DNA of 64,000 nt from Kitasatospora setae KM-6054 (GCF_000269985.1 NC_016109.1:1612001-1676000), one strand, 5' to 3'; positions 9,414 through 18,560 are shown, counted from the first letter of the stretch. The notes: a model not told the origin generated them from the letters alone. Program-made: numbers and translations.

Positions 9414-9443
9414 TTTTCAGCTGGGCCGGGAATCCGCTAGAGT
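9414..9443 (+). promoter_or_regulatory. candidate promoter of tRNA array
   Basis: TTTTCA (9414-9419), an 18-bp gap, then TAGAGT (9438-9443), roughly 55 bp upstream of tRNA-Gly. The -10 resembles the TAGAGT/TAGAAT elements of strong actinobacterial housekeeping promoters. The -35 is a poor match, so only the position and -10 support it. Confidence 0.45.
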
Positions 9444-9500
9444 TCAACACGTCGCCAGGGAGCGCAGCCGGGAAAAACCGGAAAGCACCTCGGGAGACAG

Positions 9501-9573
9501 GCGGACGTGGCTCAGTTGGTAGAGCATCACCTTGCCAAGGTGAGGGTCGCGAGTTCGAATCTCGTCGTCCGCT
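9501..9573 (+). tRNA. tRNA-Gly (anticodon GCC)
   Basis: A 73-nt cloverleaf. The acceptor is GCGGACG/CGTCCGC and the anticodon loop TTGCCAA gives GCC for GGC/GGU codons. The T-arm contains GGTTCGAAT-like bases (GAGTTCGAATCTC) and the discriminator is T. It is the first gene of a five-tRNA array. Confidence 0.97.
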
Positions 9574-9652
9574 CGATGGAGAACAGGGTAGGATCTTTCT
9601 CCAGGAGTTCAACACAGCAGTAGCAGTAGGACAGCAGTACAAGAAGTTGCCT

Positions 9653-9723
9653 GGTGGAGTGGCCGAGAGGCGAGGCAACGGCCTGCAAAGCCGTGTACAC
9701 GGGTTCAAATCCCGTCTCCACCT
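9653..9723 (+). tRNA. tRNA-Cys (anticodon GCA)
   Basis: A 71-nt cloverleaf. The acceptor is GGTGGAG/CTCCACC, the anticodon loop CTGCAAA gives GCA, and the discriminator is T as expected for tRNA-Cys. The next bases are CCA (9724-9726), so the 3' CCA is genome-encoded here, unlike the valine tRNAs. Confidence 0.97.
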
Positions 9724-9762
9724 CCAAGAGGTTCCGTTCGGTCTCGACCGACGGTCCTCCCC

Positions 9763-9834
<72 letters not shown>

Positions 9835-9868
9835 CTGGTCTTCGGATCACGATCCGACGGATCGACCC

Positions 9869-9940
<72 letters not shown>

Positions 9941-9977
9941 CTCAGGCTTCCCACCTGCGGAAAGTCCTGGCGCACCC

Positions 9978-10049
<72 letters not shown>

Positions 10050-10057
10050 CCACGGTT

Positions 10058-10091
10058 GAGAGCCGCAGTCCGACATCGGACTGCGGCTCTC
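10058..10091 (+). terminator. terminator of tRNA array
   Basis: GAGAGCCGCAGTCCGA (10058-10073) pairs with TCGGACTGCGGCTCTC (10076-10091), so about 14 usable base pairs around a small loop. It lies 8 bp past the last tRNA and is followed by GTCGTTCC. It is a clear end point for the five-tRNA transcript. Confidence 0.75.
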
Positions 10092-10292
10092 GTCGTTCCG
10101 GCGGTGGGATGGAACGGGACGGGACGGGGCGGGGTGGAAGGGAACGGCGAAGGGCCGGGAACGGCACGCCCTCACCGACGTGTCGTTCCCGGCCGTCCGT
10201 CTGGCCGGAGCTGCAGCCTGTGCCACTCACTCGGTCCGTCCACGACCGTGAGGGCGGCTCCGGCCGGCGAAGACCCCTACCCCATGAGGGGG

Positions 10293-10469
10293 TCAGCGCC
10301 CGATCAGGTCGGCGACCGCTTTGGTCTGGGTCGCCAGTTGGTCCCACGCTCCGAACAGGGCGAGCAGCAGCACGGCGCAGGGCAGGACGATGGCGAGGGC
10401 GACGACCGGGTGCCGGGTCTCCGTGGCGGGGAGGTGGCGGCGGCGAAGGGCTCTGCTGAGCGGTGCCAT
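10293..10469 (-). CDS. small membrane protein (58 aa)
   Basis: From the ATG at 10469 the product starts MAPLSRALRRRHL, then has a single hydrophobic segment VVALAIVLPCAVLLLALFGA (about residues 22-41) and a short polar tail. CAGGAG lies about 12 bp upstream. A basic N-terminus before one transmembrane helix suggests an inner-membrane protein with the N-terminus inside. I do not recognise a function. It stands alone next to the tRNA array; the small size leaves some doubt that it is real. Confidence 0.55.
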   Translation of the reverse strand: MAPLSRALRRRHLPATETRHPVVALAIVLPCAVLLLALFGAWDQLATQTKAVADLIGR

Positions 10470-11095
10470 GGTGTGCTGTGCTCCTGCCGGGCTGGTGCTG
10501 CTGCGTGGTCGGGTTCGTCGGGTGGGACCGGGGTGCGGTTCCGTTGGCAGCGGGGGCGGCTTCTCGGGGGACGAGCGGGGCCGCCCTCGCTGGTAACAAC
10601 CGTATGCGGCGGGACTTTCGGGGTCCTCATGCCCGCGCACGGTTCCGACCGCCTCCGCTGGGATGAGGCGCGGCGCTCCGGCGTACTCCTGGAGGCGGAG
10701 ACGGGGTGGCCGGTACCCCTAGACCGGTCCGGGGGCGGCCCTTGGGGGCCGGGCGGTCCGGCGGTCAGCCCGGCGGGCGGGGTGGGGTGCTGACGGGCTG
10801 TCGGCGGTGGGGCGGGGAGCCGGCGAGGGTGGGGCGAGGGGTTGGCGCGGGGGTGGCCGGGCGGCGCGGGCGGATCGGTTCGGGCCCGGATCGCCGCTGG
10901 TGGTGGGCGGGTTCGGGGCGGCCCCGGAACACACGTACGGCGTCAATCCGACAATCCGACCGGCGGTTCGCGTGTTGCGTGTCGACGCGGGGTCGCCGCC
11001 TGTCCGTAAGCTGTCCCGAGACAGTCGTCTGACGATGCCCCGATCCGACGGGGCCTCACTCCGCGGGCGGACGGAACGGAAACGGGTACGGGCAG
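10470..11095. other. gene-free region before the kinase gene
   Basis: About 625 bp of G-rich sequence with no coding frame I would defend. It probably holds the kinase promoter near its right end, but no clear -35/-10 pair stands out. Confidence 0.4.
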
Positions 11096-13060
11096 ATGGC
11101 AATGATGCGGCTGAGGCGTGAGGACCCCCGCATCGTCGGCCCGTACCGGCTGCACCGGCGGCTGGGCGCCGGCGGGATGGGCGTGGTGTACCTCGGCTCC
11201 GATCGCAAGGGGCAGCGGGTCGCGCTGAAGCTGATCCGCGCCGAGCTGGCCGAGGACGCCGAGTTCCGCACCCGGTTCGCCCGGGAGATCGCCGCCGCCT
11301 CGCGGATCCGCGGCGGCTGCACGGCCCGGGTGGTCGGCTCGGACATCGAGGCGGACCGGCCCTGGCTGGCCACCGCGTACGTGCCCGGGCCCTCGCTGTA
11401 CAAGCAGGTCTCCGAAGAGGGGCCGATGGCCTGGGCGGACGCGGCGCGGATCGGCTCCGCGCTGGCCGACGGGCTGGTGAAGGTGCACGAGGCCGGGGTG
11501 GTGCACCGCGACCTCAAGCCGTCGAACATCCTGCTCTCCCCCAAGGGTCCGCGGATCATCGACTTCGGCATCGCCTGGTCGCGCGGCGCCTCCACCCTCA
11601 CCCACGTCGGCACCGCCGTCGGCTCGCCCGGCTTCCTGGCGCCCGAGCAGGTGCGCGGCGCGGCCGTCACGCCCGCCACCGACGTGTTCGCGTTCGGGGC
11701 GACGCTGGCGTTCGCGCTGACCGGCGAGTCGCCGTTCGGGTCGGGCGCCTCGTCCGAGGTGATGCTGTACCGGGTGGTGCACGAGGAGCCGGACCTGACC
11801 GGCATCCCGCCGGTGCTGGCGCCGCTGGTGCGCGCCTGCCTGGCCAAGGAGCCGTCCGAGCGCCCGCCGGCCGCGGCGCTGCACGAGCGCCTCAGCGAAC
11901 TCGCGGCGCGCGGCGGGAGCGGTGGCGGCCGGGCCGGACGGGCGGCGGCCGCCGCCGCCGGTCGGGTGGACGAGGCGGGGGCTCCGGCGGCTCCGGCGGC
12001 CCCGGCGGCTCACGTCGAGGAGGCCGAGGCGCGGCCGGTCCGGCCCGGCGCGGCGGCGGGCGGCGGTGTCCGCCCGGGCGCGGCGGGCGGGCGCCCGGTG
12101 GCCGGCGGCCGCCCGGCGGGCAGCCGGGCGGAGAGCGGGCGCCCGGCGGCGAAGGCGGACGGCCCGGGCGGGCCCGGCGGCCGGGCGGTGGCCGCGCCCG
12201 CGATGCCACGGCAGGACGCCGCGCGCCCCGCCGCCCGCCCCGGCGGCCCCGGCGGGCGGCACCCGGCCCGGGACGGCGACACCGTCCGCGAGCGCCGCCC
12301 CGCGCACCTCGGGCAGCGCACCCCCGTACCCGGCCGCGACCGCACTCCCCCGCCCGGGCGCGTCCCGCACACCCTGGGCGGGCGGCCGACCCCCCGCCAG
12401 CGGCTGCTGCGGCAGCGGCTGGTGGTGTTCGTCACGGTCACCCTCGGCGTGGCACTGGCCATCGCCGTCGCGCAGGGCTGTGAGAACCGGGACGCGCAGG
12501 GCCTCGCCCCGCGCCCCGACACCGTGGTGACCGGCCAGGCCGGGCAGACCGGGCAGGCCGCCGGGACGGCGCTGTCGGTGGACGGCGCGGGCGCCACGGG
12601 GCACGCGGAGACCGGGCTCGCCCCGTCCCTCGGCACCCCGCCGCAGGTCGACTGGCCCAACCTGAGCTACACCGACCCGTCCGGCGGCCCGGCGATCCGG
12701 CTGCGCGACGGGCACTCCACCGAGGGCGGCCCGCCGGTCTCGCTGGCCGCCGTGCTGCCCGCCCGCTACCGGGACGCGCAGGCCGCGCTGGTGGTGCTGC
12801 GCCGGCTGGAGGGCGCGGTGCCGGTCGACCTGGTGCAGCTGTACGGCTTCACCGGCGGCGCCCCCGTCCTGATCGCCGACCGGGCCTCGGCCGCCAACCC
12901 GGAGGCCGGCGCGGTCTGGCGGGTGGAGAACGGCGCGCTGATCCGCGAGGAGAAGGTCGACCGGACCGGCGCGGTCTCCTCGACCCGGTACACCGTCCGC
13001 GCGGACGGCGGCCTGGAGGAGTCCTGGCCGGGCTCGGGCGTCTCGGGCTCGGCGCGCTAG
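11096..13060 (+). CDS. membrane-anchored Ser/Thr protein kinase
   Basis: A 654-residue Hanks-type kinase. The glycine loop is LGAGGMGVVY (23-32), with catalytic Lys45, HRDLKPSN with Asp139, and DFG with Asp156, followed by the GSPGFLAPEQ activation-loop end, so it should be active. The kinase domain ends near 280. An Ala/Gly/Pro/Arg-rich linker (about 285-430) leads to one transmembrane helix around 442-462 (LVVFVTVTLGVALAIAV) and an extracytoplasmic domain of about 190 residues without PASTA repeats. It fits a Pkn-type signalling receptor whose sensor domain I do not recognise. Confidence 0.92.
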   Translation: MAMMRLRREDPRIVGPYRLHRRLGAGGMGVVYLGSDRKGQRVALKLIRAELAEDAEFRTRFAREIAAASRIRGGCTARVVGSDIEADRPWLATAYVPGPSLYKQVSEEGPMAWADAARIGSALADGLVKVHEAGVVHRDLKPSNILLSPKGPRIIDFGIAWSRGASTLTHVGTAVGSPGFLAPEQVRGAAVTPATDVFAFGATLAFALTGESPFGSGASSEVMLYRVVHEEPDLTGIPPVLAPLVRACLAKEPSERPPAAALHERLSELAARGGSGGGRAGRAAAAAAGRVDEAGAPAAPAAPAAHVEEAEARPVRPGAAAGGGVRPGAAGGRPVAGGRPAGSRAESGRPAAKADGPGGPGGRAVAAPAMPRQDAARPAARPGGPGGRHPARDGDTVRERRPAHLGQRTPVPGRDRTPPPGRVPHTLGGRPTPRQRLLRQRLVVFVTVTLGVALAIAVAQGCENRDAQGLAPRPDTVVTGQAGQTGQAAGTALSVDGAGATGHAETGLAPSLGTPPQVDWPNLSYTDPSGGPAIRLRDGHSTEGGPPVSLAAVLPARYRDAQAALVVLRRLEGAVPVDLVQLYGFTGGAPVLIADRASAANPEAGAVWRVENGALIREEKVDRTGAVSSTRYTVRADGGLEESWPGSGVSGSAR

Positions 13061-13119
13061 CCGTTCTGCCGACGGCGGGTCGGGCGGGGTCCTGACCGGG
13101 CTCGGCGGGCCTGGTCGTG

Positions 13120-14546
13120 TCACAGCCCGGCGGCGTCCAGCATCGCCCGCATCTCCTCGACCGGCAGTGCCGGGTTGGCGGCGGCGGCCTCGGCGACCGG
13201 CGCGGACGGGTCGGCGAGCAGCGCGCGCAGTGAGGCCGGGGTGAGGCCGGGGTGAGGCCGGGGTGGCTCGCGGCAGTGTGGCGGACGCGCTGCTCCGGGT
13301 CGGCGGCCAGGCGTTCCAGTAGGTGGGCGGGCAACTCGGAGTCGCGTAGCGCGAGTTGGCGCATCCGGGGTTCGGGATCGGTGGCCAGGCGGCGCAGCGC
13401 GGTGACGGGTAGCGGATGGCTGTCGGCGGGGCGCCAGTGCATCCGCTTGGGCGGGCGGTGCTCGCGGTCGAGGCGTTCGGCGGTGGCCAGGTCGATCGGG
13501 TCGGGGCTGCTCGCCGCGGCGGCGAGCGCGACCTCGTTGTCGGGGTCGGCGAGCAGCCGGGCGCGGGCCTCGGTGGGCAGGCCGGGTGCCCGGGCGGCGG
13601 AGCGGCGGATGACGGCGTACGGCGAGTCGAGGTGCGGCAGCGGGTCGGCGGTGGCCCAGGGCAGGTGCAGCAGCCAGAGCCCGACACCGATCTCGAACCG
13701 GTCGATCTCGATCTCGATGGCGGTCTCCTCGTCGACGTCCTCCCCCGGTGGTTCGAACGGGCCGGTGAGCGAGTCGTGGAGGGCGGCGCGGTCGGCGTCG
13801 GGGGTGTCGGGGCGGGCGAAGACGGCGAGGCGGACCGTCGCGCGCGGGTCGGCGGCGAGGCGGTCGCGGATCGCGGCGGGCAGCCGGGGGTGGGTGGCGA
13901 GGGCGCGGCGGACCTCCGGGTCGGGGTCGGCGGCGAGGCGGTCGAGGTCAGTGGTGTCCGGGTCGCAGTGCGGGACGGCGCCGGCCCGGGTGGGCGGGTC
14001 GGCGAGCAGGGCCGGCACCAGGTCGGCGGGCGGGACGGGGTGCGGCAGGCGGCGGAAGTACCGGGCGCAGGCGGCGGCCCGGACCCGCTCCTCGGGGTCG
14101 GTCAGCAGGATGCGGCGGACGGGTTCGGGCGCGTCGGGCCACCACTGGGCGAGGGCGGCGCGGACCTCCGGGTCGGGGTCGCGGGCGAGCCGGGCGCGCA
14201 GGTCGGCGGGGGTGCGGTCGGACTCGGCGAGGGTCGTCCGGACCCGGGGGGACGGGTCGGCGGCGAGCCGTTCCCACAGGTGGCGGTCGTCGGGCGCGCC
14301 GGCGCGGACCAGCGCCACCCGGACCCGCTCGTCGGGGTGGTCGGCGAGGCGGTGGTGCTCGGCCCGGGGCAGCGGCTGGTGGAGGACGGTGGAGGTCGGG
14401 TGCCGTTCGAGCAGGGTGGCGAGCTGTCCCGCGGTCAGGTCGGTGCGGGCGGCGAGTTGGCGGGTGTACCGGCCTCCGGTGCGGGCGAGCAGGCGGTCGA
14501 CCAGGTCGGCCGGCAGCGCGGGGTTGGCGGCGAGGCCGGTCAGCAT
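13120..14546 (-). pseudogene. HEAT/LRV-type repeat protein gene broken by an 11-bp duplication
   Basis: The reading frame from the ATG at 14546 encodes about 430 residues of roughly 23-24-residue helical repeats (pattern LAxDPxxxVRxALAxxPxLPxx), like the leucine-rich-repeat-variant / HEAT group often involved in protein scaffolding. At 13230-13262 there are three tandem 11-bp units. Removing one restores the natural frame, which would continue as HPGLTPASLRALLADPS through PALPVEEMRAMLDAAGL and stop at 13120, giving 471 residues. As written, the frame shifts into arginine-rich nonsense reading through to 12849. It may be a true mutation, a phase-variable site or a sequencing error. The gene lies 16 bp after the GNAT stop on the same strand. 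Confidence 0.8.
13230..13262. repeat. 3 x 11-bp tandem repeat at frameshift site
   Basis: Three perfect units of GTGAGGCCGGG. Because 11 is not a multiple of 3, any gain or loss of a unit changes the reading frame of the surrounding repeat-protein gene. Two units would restore the full-length frame. Confidence 0.95.
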
Positions 14547-14562
14547 GCGGTCGGTGCTCCGT

Positions 14563-15138
14563 TCAGCGGTCGGCGGTGAGGCGGGTGCGGGTGGCGGGCC
14601 AGGTGGTGGCGGGCAGCGTGTAGTGGAGCAGGCCGTGCGACGCGGAGGAGGCGGCGGCGGGGTTGGCGGGGCGGGCGCCGAGGCGGGTGACGGCTTGGCG
14701 GGAGCGGGTGTTGGCGGCGTCGACGCGCCAGCGGATCTCGGTGAAGCCGAGGGTGTCGAAGGCGTGCGCCATCAGCAGGAGCTTGGCCTCGCGGTTGGCT
14801 CCGGTGCGCCACCAGCGGCGGCCGAGCCAGCTGCCGCCGATCTCGATCCGGCCGGTGCGGACGTCCCAGCTGTGCAGGTTGGTGGTGCCGATGGCGGCGG
14901 TGCTCGCCCGGTCGAGGACGGCGAGCGGGAGGCGGTGGCCGCGGGCGGCGTCGGCGAGGCGGGCGGTGACGATCGCGCGCAGGTCGTCCTCGGTCTGCGG
15001 GGTGGGGGCGCTGAGGTGGCGCCAGACCTCCTCGTCGCGGCCGCCGGCGGCGAACAGGGCGGGGACGTGCGCGGTGCTGAGCGGTTCGAGCCGCACCAGG
15101 CGGCCCTCCAGGACGACGGGTGTCGGTGCGGTCGGCAT
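14563..15138 (-). CDS. GNAT acetyltransferase, RimJ/RimL type
   Basis: 191 residues. The N-terminus VVLEGRLVRLEPLSTAHVPAL is the standard opening of RimJ/RimL-like acetyltransferases. IGGSWLGRRWWRTGANREAK and the FTEIRWRVDAANTRSRQA segment (catalytic-core strand and N-x-x-S-x-x motif) complete the domain. Such enzymes acetylate N-terminal amines of proteins or small molecules; the target here is unknown. It is followed after 16 bp by the broken repeat-protein gene, probably in one transcript. Confidence 0.88.
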   Translation of the reverse strand: MPTAPTPVVLEGRLVRLEPLSTAHVPALFAAGGRDEEVWRHLSAPTPQTEDDLRAIVTARLADAARGHRLPLAVLDRASTAAIGTTNLHSWDVRTGRIEIGGSWLGRRWWRTGANREAKLLLMAHAFDTLGFTEIRWRVDAANTRSRQAVTRLGARPANPAAASSASHGLLHYTLPATTWPATRTRLTADR

Positions 15139-15203
15139 GGCCGGGACGTTACCGGAGGGGGCCGAACGCGCGGTGACGGCTTGTCAGTACGGGGCGGCAG
15201 CAT

Positions 15204-15767
15204 GTGCGCATGATGTGGACGACCGACGCGATGCACGTCGCGTACTGCCAGTACTTCCTGTACGGACCGGAGTTGCCGGACGGCTGGGACGCACACGCGC
15301 TGGACCGGCTGTTCCACGGGAACGGCGTGGCCGCGGGCTGCCCGGACCACCTGACGGTGCTGTGCGGGACGCACACGGGGCTGGTCCGGCTGGCGGTGGG
15401 GAGCGCCGGGGGGCGGCCGCCGGAGCCGGGGCCGGAGTGGGAGAGCGTGGTGGAGCTGTCGCTGTACAGCAGCGGCGAGTTGCGGCTACGGGCCTGGGAC
15501 GGGGTGGACGTCGCCGGGCCGGGGAACCTGGCGCGGGCCGGGCGCGGCTGGTACCGGGTGCGGGTGCAGACCCGGGGGCGGGACCGGGGGCGGGAGGCGG
15601 ACACGGCGGCCCGCGCGGTGGAGGAGCACCGGCTGACGCTGTGGCCCGCTCCCCCGGCGCCGGACCTGGTGCTGCGGGTCGGCGACCTGACCGGCCGCCG
15701 GCACCACGACCCGCGGCGGCCGGCGCCGCAACCGATCAGCCCGCCGGCGGCCCGCCGGGCCGCGTAG
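15204..15767 (+). CDS. hypothetical protein (187 aa)
   Basis: Starts at GTG 15204 or at the ATGs two or three codons later. The aromatic-rich N-terminus (MHVAYCQYFLYGPELPDGW) is followed by alternating beta-strand-like segments (TGLVRLAVG, WESVVELSLYSSGELRLRAW) and a WYRVRVQTRGRD block, ending in a proline-rich tail. Codon use and the absence of membrane segments suggest a soluble protein. I do not recognise the family. Similar proteins in streptomycetes sit near signalling or competence-damage genes, but nothing here fixes a role. Confidence 0.6.
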   Translation: MRMMWTTDAMHVAYCQYFLYGPELPDGWDAHALDRLFHGNGVAAGCPDHLTVLCGTHTGLVRLAVGSAGGRPPEPGPEWESVVELSLYSSGELRLRAWDGVDVAGPGNLARAGRGWYRVRVQTRGRDRGREADTAARAVEEHRLTLWPAPPAPDLVLRVGDLTGRRHHDPRRPAPQPISPPAARRAA

Positions 15768-15793
15768 GAAGGCGTGGCGTGGCAGCGGCCGGC

Positions 15794-16609
15794 TCAGAAG
15801 TGGTCGGCGCCCGACCAGCTGTACCAGCCGCCGCCGAGGTCCGTGTAGGAGACGGTGGGCTTGGCGGGGAGGCCCTGCGGGAGGTAGGCGTAGCCGTGCG
15901 GGGCGAAGACGCCGGCGCCCGCGATGGTGAACGTGACGCCGCCGGAGGCGAGTTCGGCGTGTTCGAGGCGGTAGCCGGCCACCCAGGCGGCGTCGGTGGA
16001 GCCGGTGGCGAGGGTGTGCCGGGCGTGGGTGGTGAGGGTGTCGCGGGAGGCCGCGAACCGGGCGTCGGCCGGGACGTCGTAGTGGATCAGCAGGGCGCCG
16101 GCGGTGAGCAGCAGCGGGACGGCGGCCCAGCGCCACCGGCCAGGCGCGGGGGCGTCCCGGTGGGCCCAGGGGGTCTGCTGCCAGAGCAGCCAGCCGCCGG
16201 GCAGGGCGAGCAGGGTGAACGCGCCGAGTCCGAGCAGTCCGTAGTCGGCGCCGGGCACGCTGCAGCCGAGCAGCAGGGCGGTGACGCCGAGCGCGCAGCC
16301 GAGCAGGACGCTGTTGCCGGGGCGGGCGGGCGGCCGCAGCCGGGCGCGGTGGCGGTGGGCCAGCCAGCCGGCGGGCAGCAGGACGAGGGCCAGCAGCGGG
16401 AGCGTGACCGGTACGAAGAGCACGGTCAGCAGCGTGCCGAGGAAGCCGGCCAGGACGCAGGCCACCATCAGCGCGCCGTGCACTGAGCCGTGCGGCAGGC
16501 AGAGCACCGCGGCGAGCAGGGCGGCCAGCACCAACGGGCCCCGGTAGCCGGGCAGTCGGGCGTAGTCGCGGAGTCGGGCGAGGGCGCGCTCTCCAAGGGT
16601 GATGATCAC
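15794..16609 (-). CDS. polytopic membrane protein
   Basis: 271 residues. About six hydrophobic segments fill residues 20-175 (for example LVLAALLAAVLCL, VACVLAGFLGTLLTVLFVPV, LALVLLPAGWLA, VLLGCALGVTALLLGC, LLGLGAFTLLALPGGWLL). A hydrophilic C-terminal domain (about 185-271) rich in Tyr/Gly ends in GGGWYSWSGADHF. No transporter or enzyme motif is recognised. The soluble C-terminal part may lie outside the membrane. It is convergent with the preceding hypothetical gene. Confidence 0.7.
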   Translation of the reverse strand: MIITLGERALARLRDYARLPGYRGPLVLAALLAAVLCLPHGSVHGALMVACVLAGFLGTLLTVLFVPVTLPLLALVLLPAGWLAHRHRARLRPPARPGNSVLLGCALGVTALLLGCSVPGADYGLLGLGAFTLLALPGGWLLWQQTPWAHRDAPAPGRWRWAAVPLLLTAGALLIHYDVPADARFAASRDTLTTHARHTLATGSTDAAWVAGYRLEHAELASGGVTFTIAGAGVFAPHGYAYLPQGLPAKPTVSYTDLGGGWYSWSGADHF

Positions 16610-16761
16610 ACCGCACTGTCTAGCGGAGGACCCGGTGCGGAGGGAAGTCCGGTGGTCCGTCGGCCGTCCGATAATGGGGGTGACCAGTGGGCGCGGCCCA
16701 GTGGGTCCGACCGCGGCCGGTCCCGGCGGCGGCGGACGGTGATCCGGGAGGTGCGGGGACG

Positions 16762-17160
16762 ATGGCCCTGGTGGAGGGAGAGCGCGTCAGGCTGCTCGAC
16801 GACCTGGCGCTGGGCGGGGCGTCCGTCGGGGCGTCCGTCGGGGCGTCCGTCGGGGCGGACGGCCCGCCGGCGGGTTTCCTGCTGCTGGGCGCGGGCGTCG
16901 AGGGCACCGTCGTCCGGGTCACCGGGGAGCTGCCGCCGCCCGAGGAGGTGCGCGAGTACGAGCGGCTGCGGGCCCTGTTCGAGGACTACGGGCACACCAT
17001 GCCCGCCGAGAGCCTGCGCCGGCTGGAGGCGCAGCTCGCCGAGCTGGAGCCGAGCTGGCGGGCGTACGGGGAGCTGGGCCCGCGCTCGTCGGTGCGGGTG
17101 CGCTTCGACAACGGCTTCGTGCTGGACGACGCGGACGCGGCGCTGTTCGCCGCGGCCTGA
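16762..17160 (+). CDS. hypothetical protein (132 aa) with GASV repeats
   Basis: From the ATG at 16762, preceded by GGGAGGTG; an earlier in-frame ATG at 16687 lacks such a site. The first half has LGGASVGASVGASVGADG, encoded by a 12-bp tandem repeat. The second half (VEGTVVRVTGELPPPEEVREYERLRALFEDYG and RVRFDNGFVLDD) reads like a compact soluble domain. No family is recognised. The acidic, folded-looking C-terminus and consistent codon bias support a real gene. Confidence 0.6.
   Translation: MALVEGERVRLLDDLALGGASVGASVGASVGADGPPAGFLLLGAGVEGTVVRVTGELPPPEEVREYERLRALFEDYGHTMPAESLRRLEAQLAELEPSWRAYGELGPRSSVRVRFDNGFVLDDADAALFAAA
16816..16851. repeat. 3 x 12-bp coding tandem repeat
   Basis: Three perfect units of GGGGCGTCCGTC inside the hypothetical gene. 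Each adds four residues (GASV) and keeps the frame, so copy-number change would only alter the length of a flexible loop. Confidence 0.9.
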
Positions 17161-17215
17161 GGCCCGCCTCCCGCGCCTCCCGGGGGCTCGCCGACGCGCC
17201 TCCCGGGCGGGCCGG

Positions 17216-18019
17216 TCAGCCGTGGTTGACGGCGTAGAAGGCGATCGCGGCGGCCGCGCCGACGTTCAGCGAGTCGATGCCGTGCGCCATCGGGATCCGC
17301 ACCCGCTGGTCGGCGGCGGCGAGGGCCTTCGGGGTGAGGCCGTCGCCCTCGGCGCCGAGCATCAGCGCGGCCTTGGGCAGCAGGTGCGGGCGGGCGGCGG
17401 TGAAGTCCTCGGCGCCGGAGGGGGTCAGGGCGAGCAGCTCGAACCCGGCGTCCCGGACGGCGCCGAGCGCGTCCGGCCAGGGGTCGAGGCGGGCGTACGG
17501 GACGGAGAACACCGCGCCCATCGAGGTCTTGACGGCCCGCCGGTAGAGCGGGTCGGCGCAGTCCGGCGAGAGCAGCACCGCGTCCATGCCGAGGGCGGCG
17601 GCGGAGCGGAAGATCGCGCCGAGGTTGGTGTGGTCGACCAGCCCCTCCAGGACGGCGACCCGGCGGGCCCCCGCGAGCACCTCGGGCGCGCCGGGCAGCG
17701 GCTTGCGCTCCATCGAGGCGAGCGCGCCCCGGTGCACGTGGTAGCCGGTGACCCGTTCGGCGAGGACCGGGTCGACCAGGTGGACGGGGGCGTCCGTCCC
17801 CTCGATGACGTCCGCCATCACGCCGAGCCACTTGGCGGTCAGCAGCATCGACCGCATCCGGAAGCCCGCAGCGAGCGCCCGGCGGATCACCTTCTCGCCC
17901 TCGGCGATGAACAGTCCCTCGGCGGGCTCCCGCCGGCGCCGCAGTTCGACGTCGGTCAGGTCGGTGTAGTCGCTCAGCCGGGGGTCGGCGGCGTCGGTGA
18001 CGGTGAGTGGCTCGGACAC
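17216..18019 (-). CDS. TrmH-family RNA 2'-O-ribose methyltransferase (SpoU)
   Basis: 267 residues from a GTG at 18019. The N-terminal substrate-binding part (LFIAEGEKVIRRAL) is followed by a SPOUT domain with motif 1 NLGAIFRSAAALGMDAV, motif 2 LGAEGDGLTPKAL and motif 3 IPMAHGIDSLNVGAAAAI. The trefoil-knot enzyme uses SAM to methylate a ribose in 23S rRNA or tRNA. Similar actinobacterial proteins include the thiostrepton-resistance methyltransferases and housekeeping RlmB-like enzymes, and I cannot separate the two by eye. Confidence 0.92.
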   Translation of the reverse strand: MSEPLTVTDAADPRLSDYTDLTDVELRRRREPAEGLFIAEGEKVIRRALAAGFRMRSMLLTAKWLGVMADVIEGTDAPVHLVDPVLAERVTGYHVHRGALASMERKPLPGAPEVLAGARRVAVLEGLVDHTNLGAIFRSAAALGMDAVLLSPDCADPLYRRAVKTSMGAVFSVPYARLDPWPDALGAVRDAGFELLALTPSGAEDFTAARPHLLPKAALMLGAEGDGLTPKALAAADQRVRIPMAHGIDSLNVGAAAAIAFYAVNHG

Positions 18020-18062
18020 CGGACGATTTTCGCACGTCGGGGCCGGGTGCCGCGGCCCGCGC

Positions 18063-18384
18063 TCAGCCGGCCTCCCCGGCTTTCCCCGCCGGGCGCCGTA
18101 CCGGGACGGGGGCGGCGGGGGCGGCGGCGGGGGCGGGGGCGAGCAGGGCGGCGAGCCGCCGGGTGTCGGCGAGGTACCGCTCGTAGGGGAAGCCGGATTC
18201 CAGCAGGGCGGCGCGGAACTCCTCCTCCAGCGGTTTGCCCTCGGCCAGGAAGGCGGCCAGGCCGAGCGGGGTGAGGGTGACCAGGCGGCGGCGGTGGGCC
18301 GGGTCGATGTCGACCGCCACGTACCCCTCGGCCTCCAGCGGGCGCAGGGCGCGGCGGCCGGCCACCTCCACCAGTGGTTCGCCC
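18063..18384 (-). pseudogene. MarR-type regulator, C-terminal half only
   Basis: The minus strand encodes RRALRPLEAEGYVAVDIDPA, then HRRRLVTLTPLGLAAFLAEG and LESGFPYERYLADTRRLAALL, ending in an Ala/Pro tail at the stop at 18063. This is the wing and dimerisation helices of a MarR/winged-helix regulator. Upstream of about 18384 the frame loses any resemblance to such a protein and becomes glycine/aspartate-rich noise, so the N-terminal helices are missing. The end coordinate is approximate. It appears fused, in opposite orientation, to another remnant. Confidence 0.5.
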
Positions 18385-18560
18385 ACGGCGACCACGCGGC
18401 CGGGAACACCGGCGGCATCCTGGCCACCGACCTGCTGATCCCCGCCGTCATGATCGCCCTGGCCGCCCGCGACCTGCGACACGCCGCCCGGACCGTCCGG
18501 ACCGTCCGGACCGCCCCGACCGGGCAGCCTGCCGCCCGAGCCCGGCGGCGTGTCGCCTGA
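18375..18560 (+). pseudogene. membrane-protein C-terminal fragment
   Basis: The plus-strand frame reads WFAHGDHAAGNTGG, then ILATDLLIPAVMIALAARDL and a short RTVRTVRT tail to TGA at 18558. The N-G-G-x-x-A-T-D-x-L pattern followed by a transmembrane segment looks like the end of a small polytopic protein (DUF2834-like in my judgement). No N-terminal part exists because the upstream DNA encodes the opposite-strand regulator remnant. Confidence 0.4.

Noticed and set aside
10719..11102. Minus-strand open frame before the kinase gene
   Set aside because: The translation is Arg/Pro/Ser-rich without any fold-like pattern and has no ribosome binding site.
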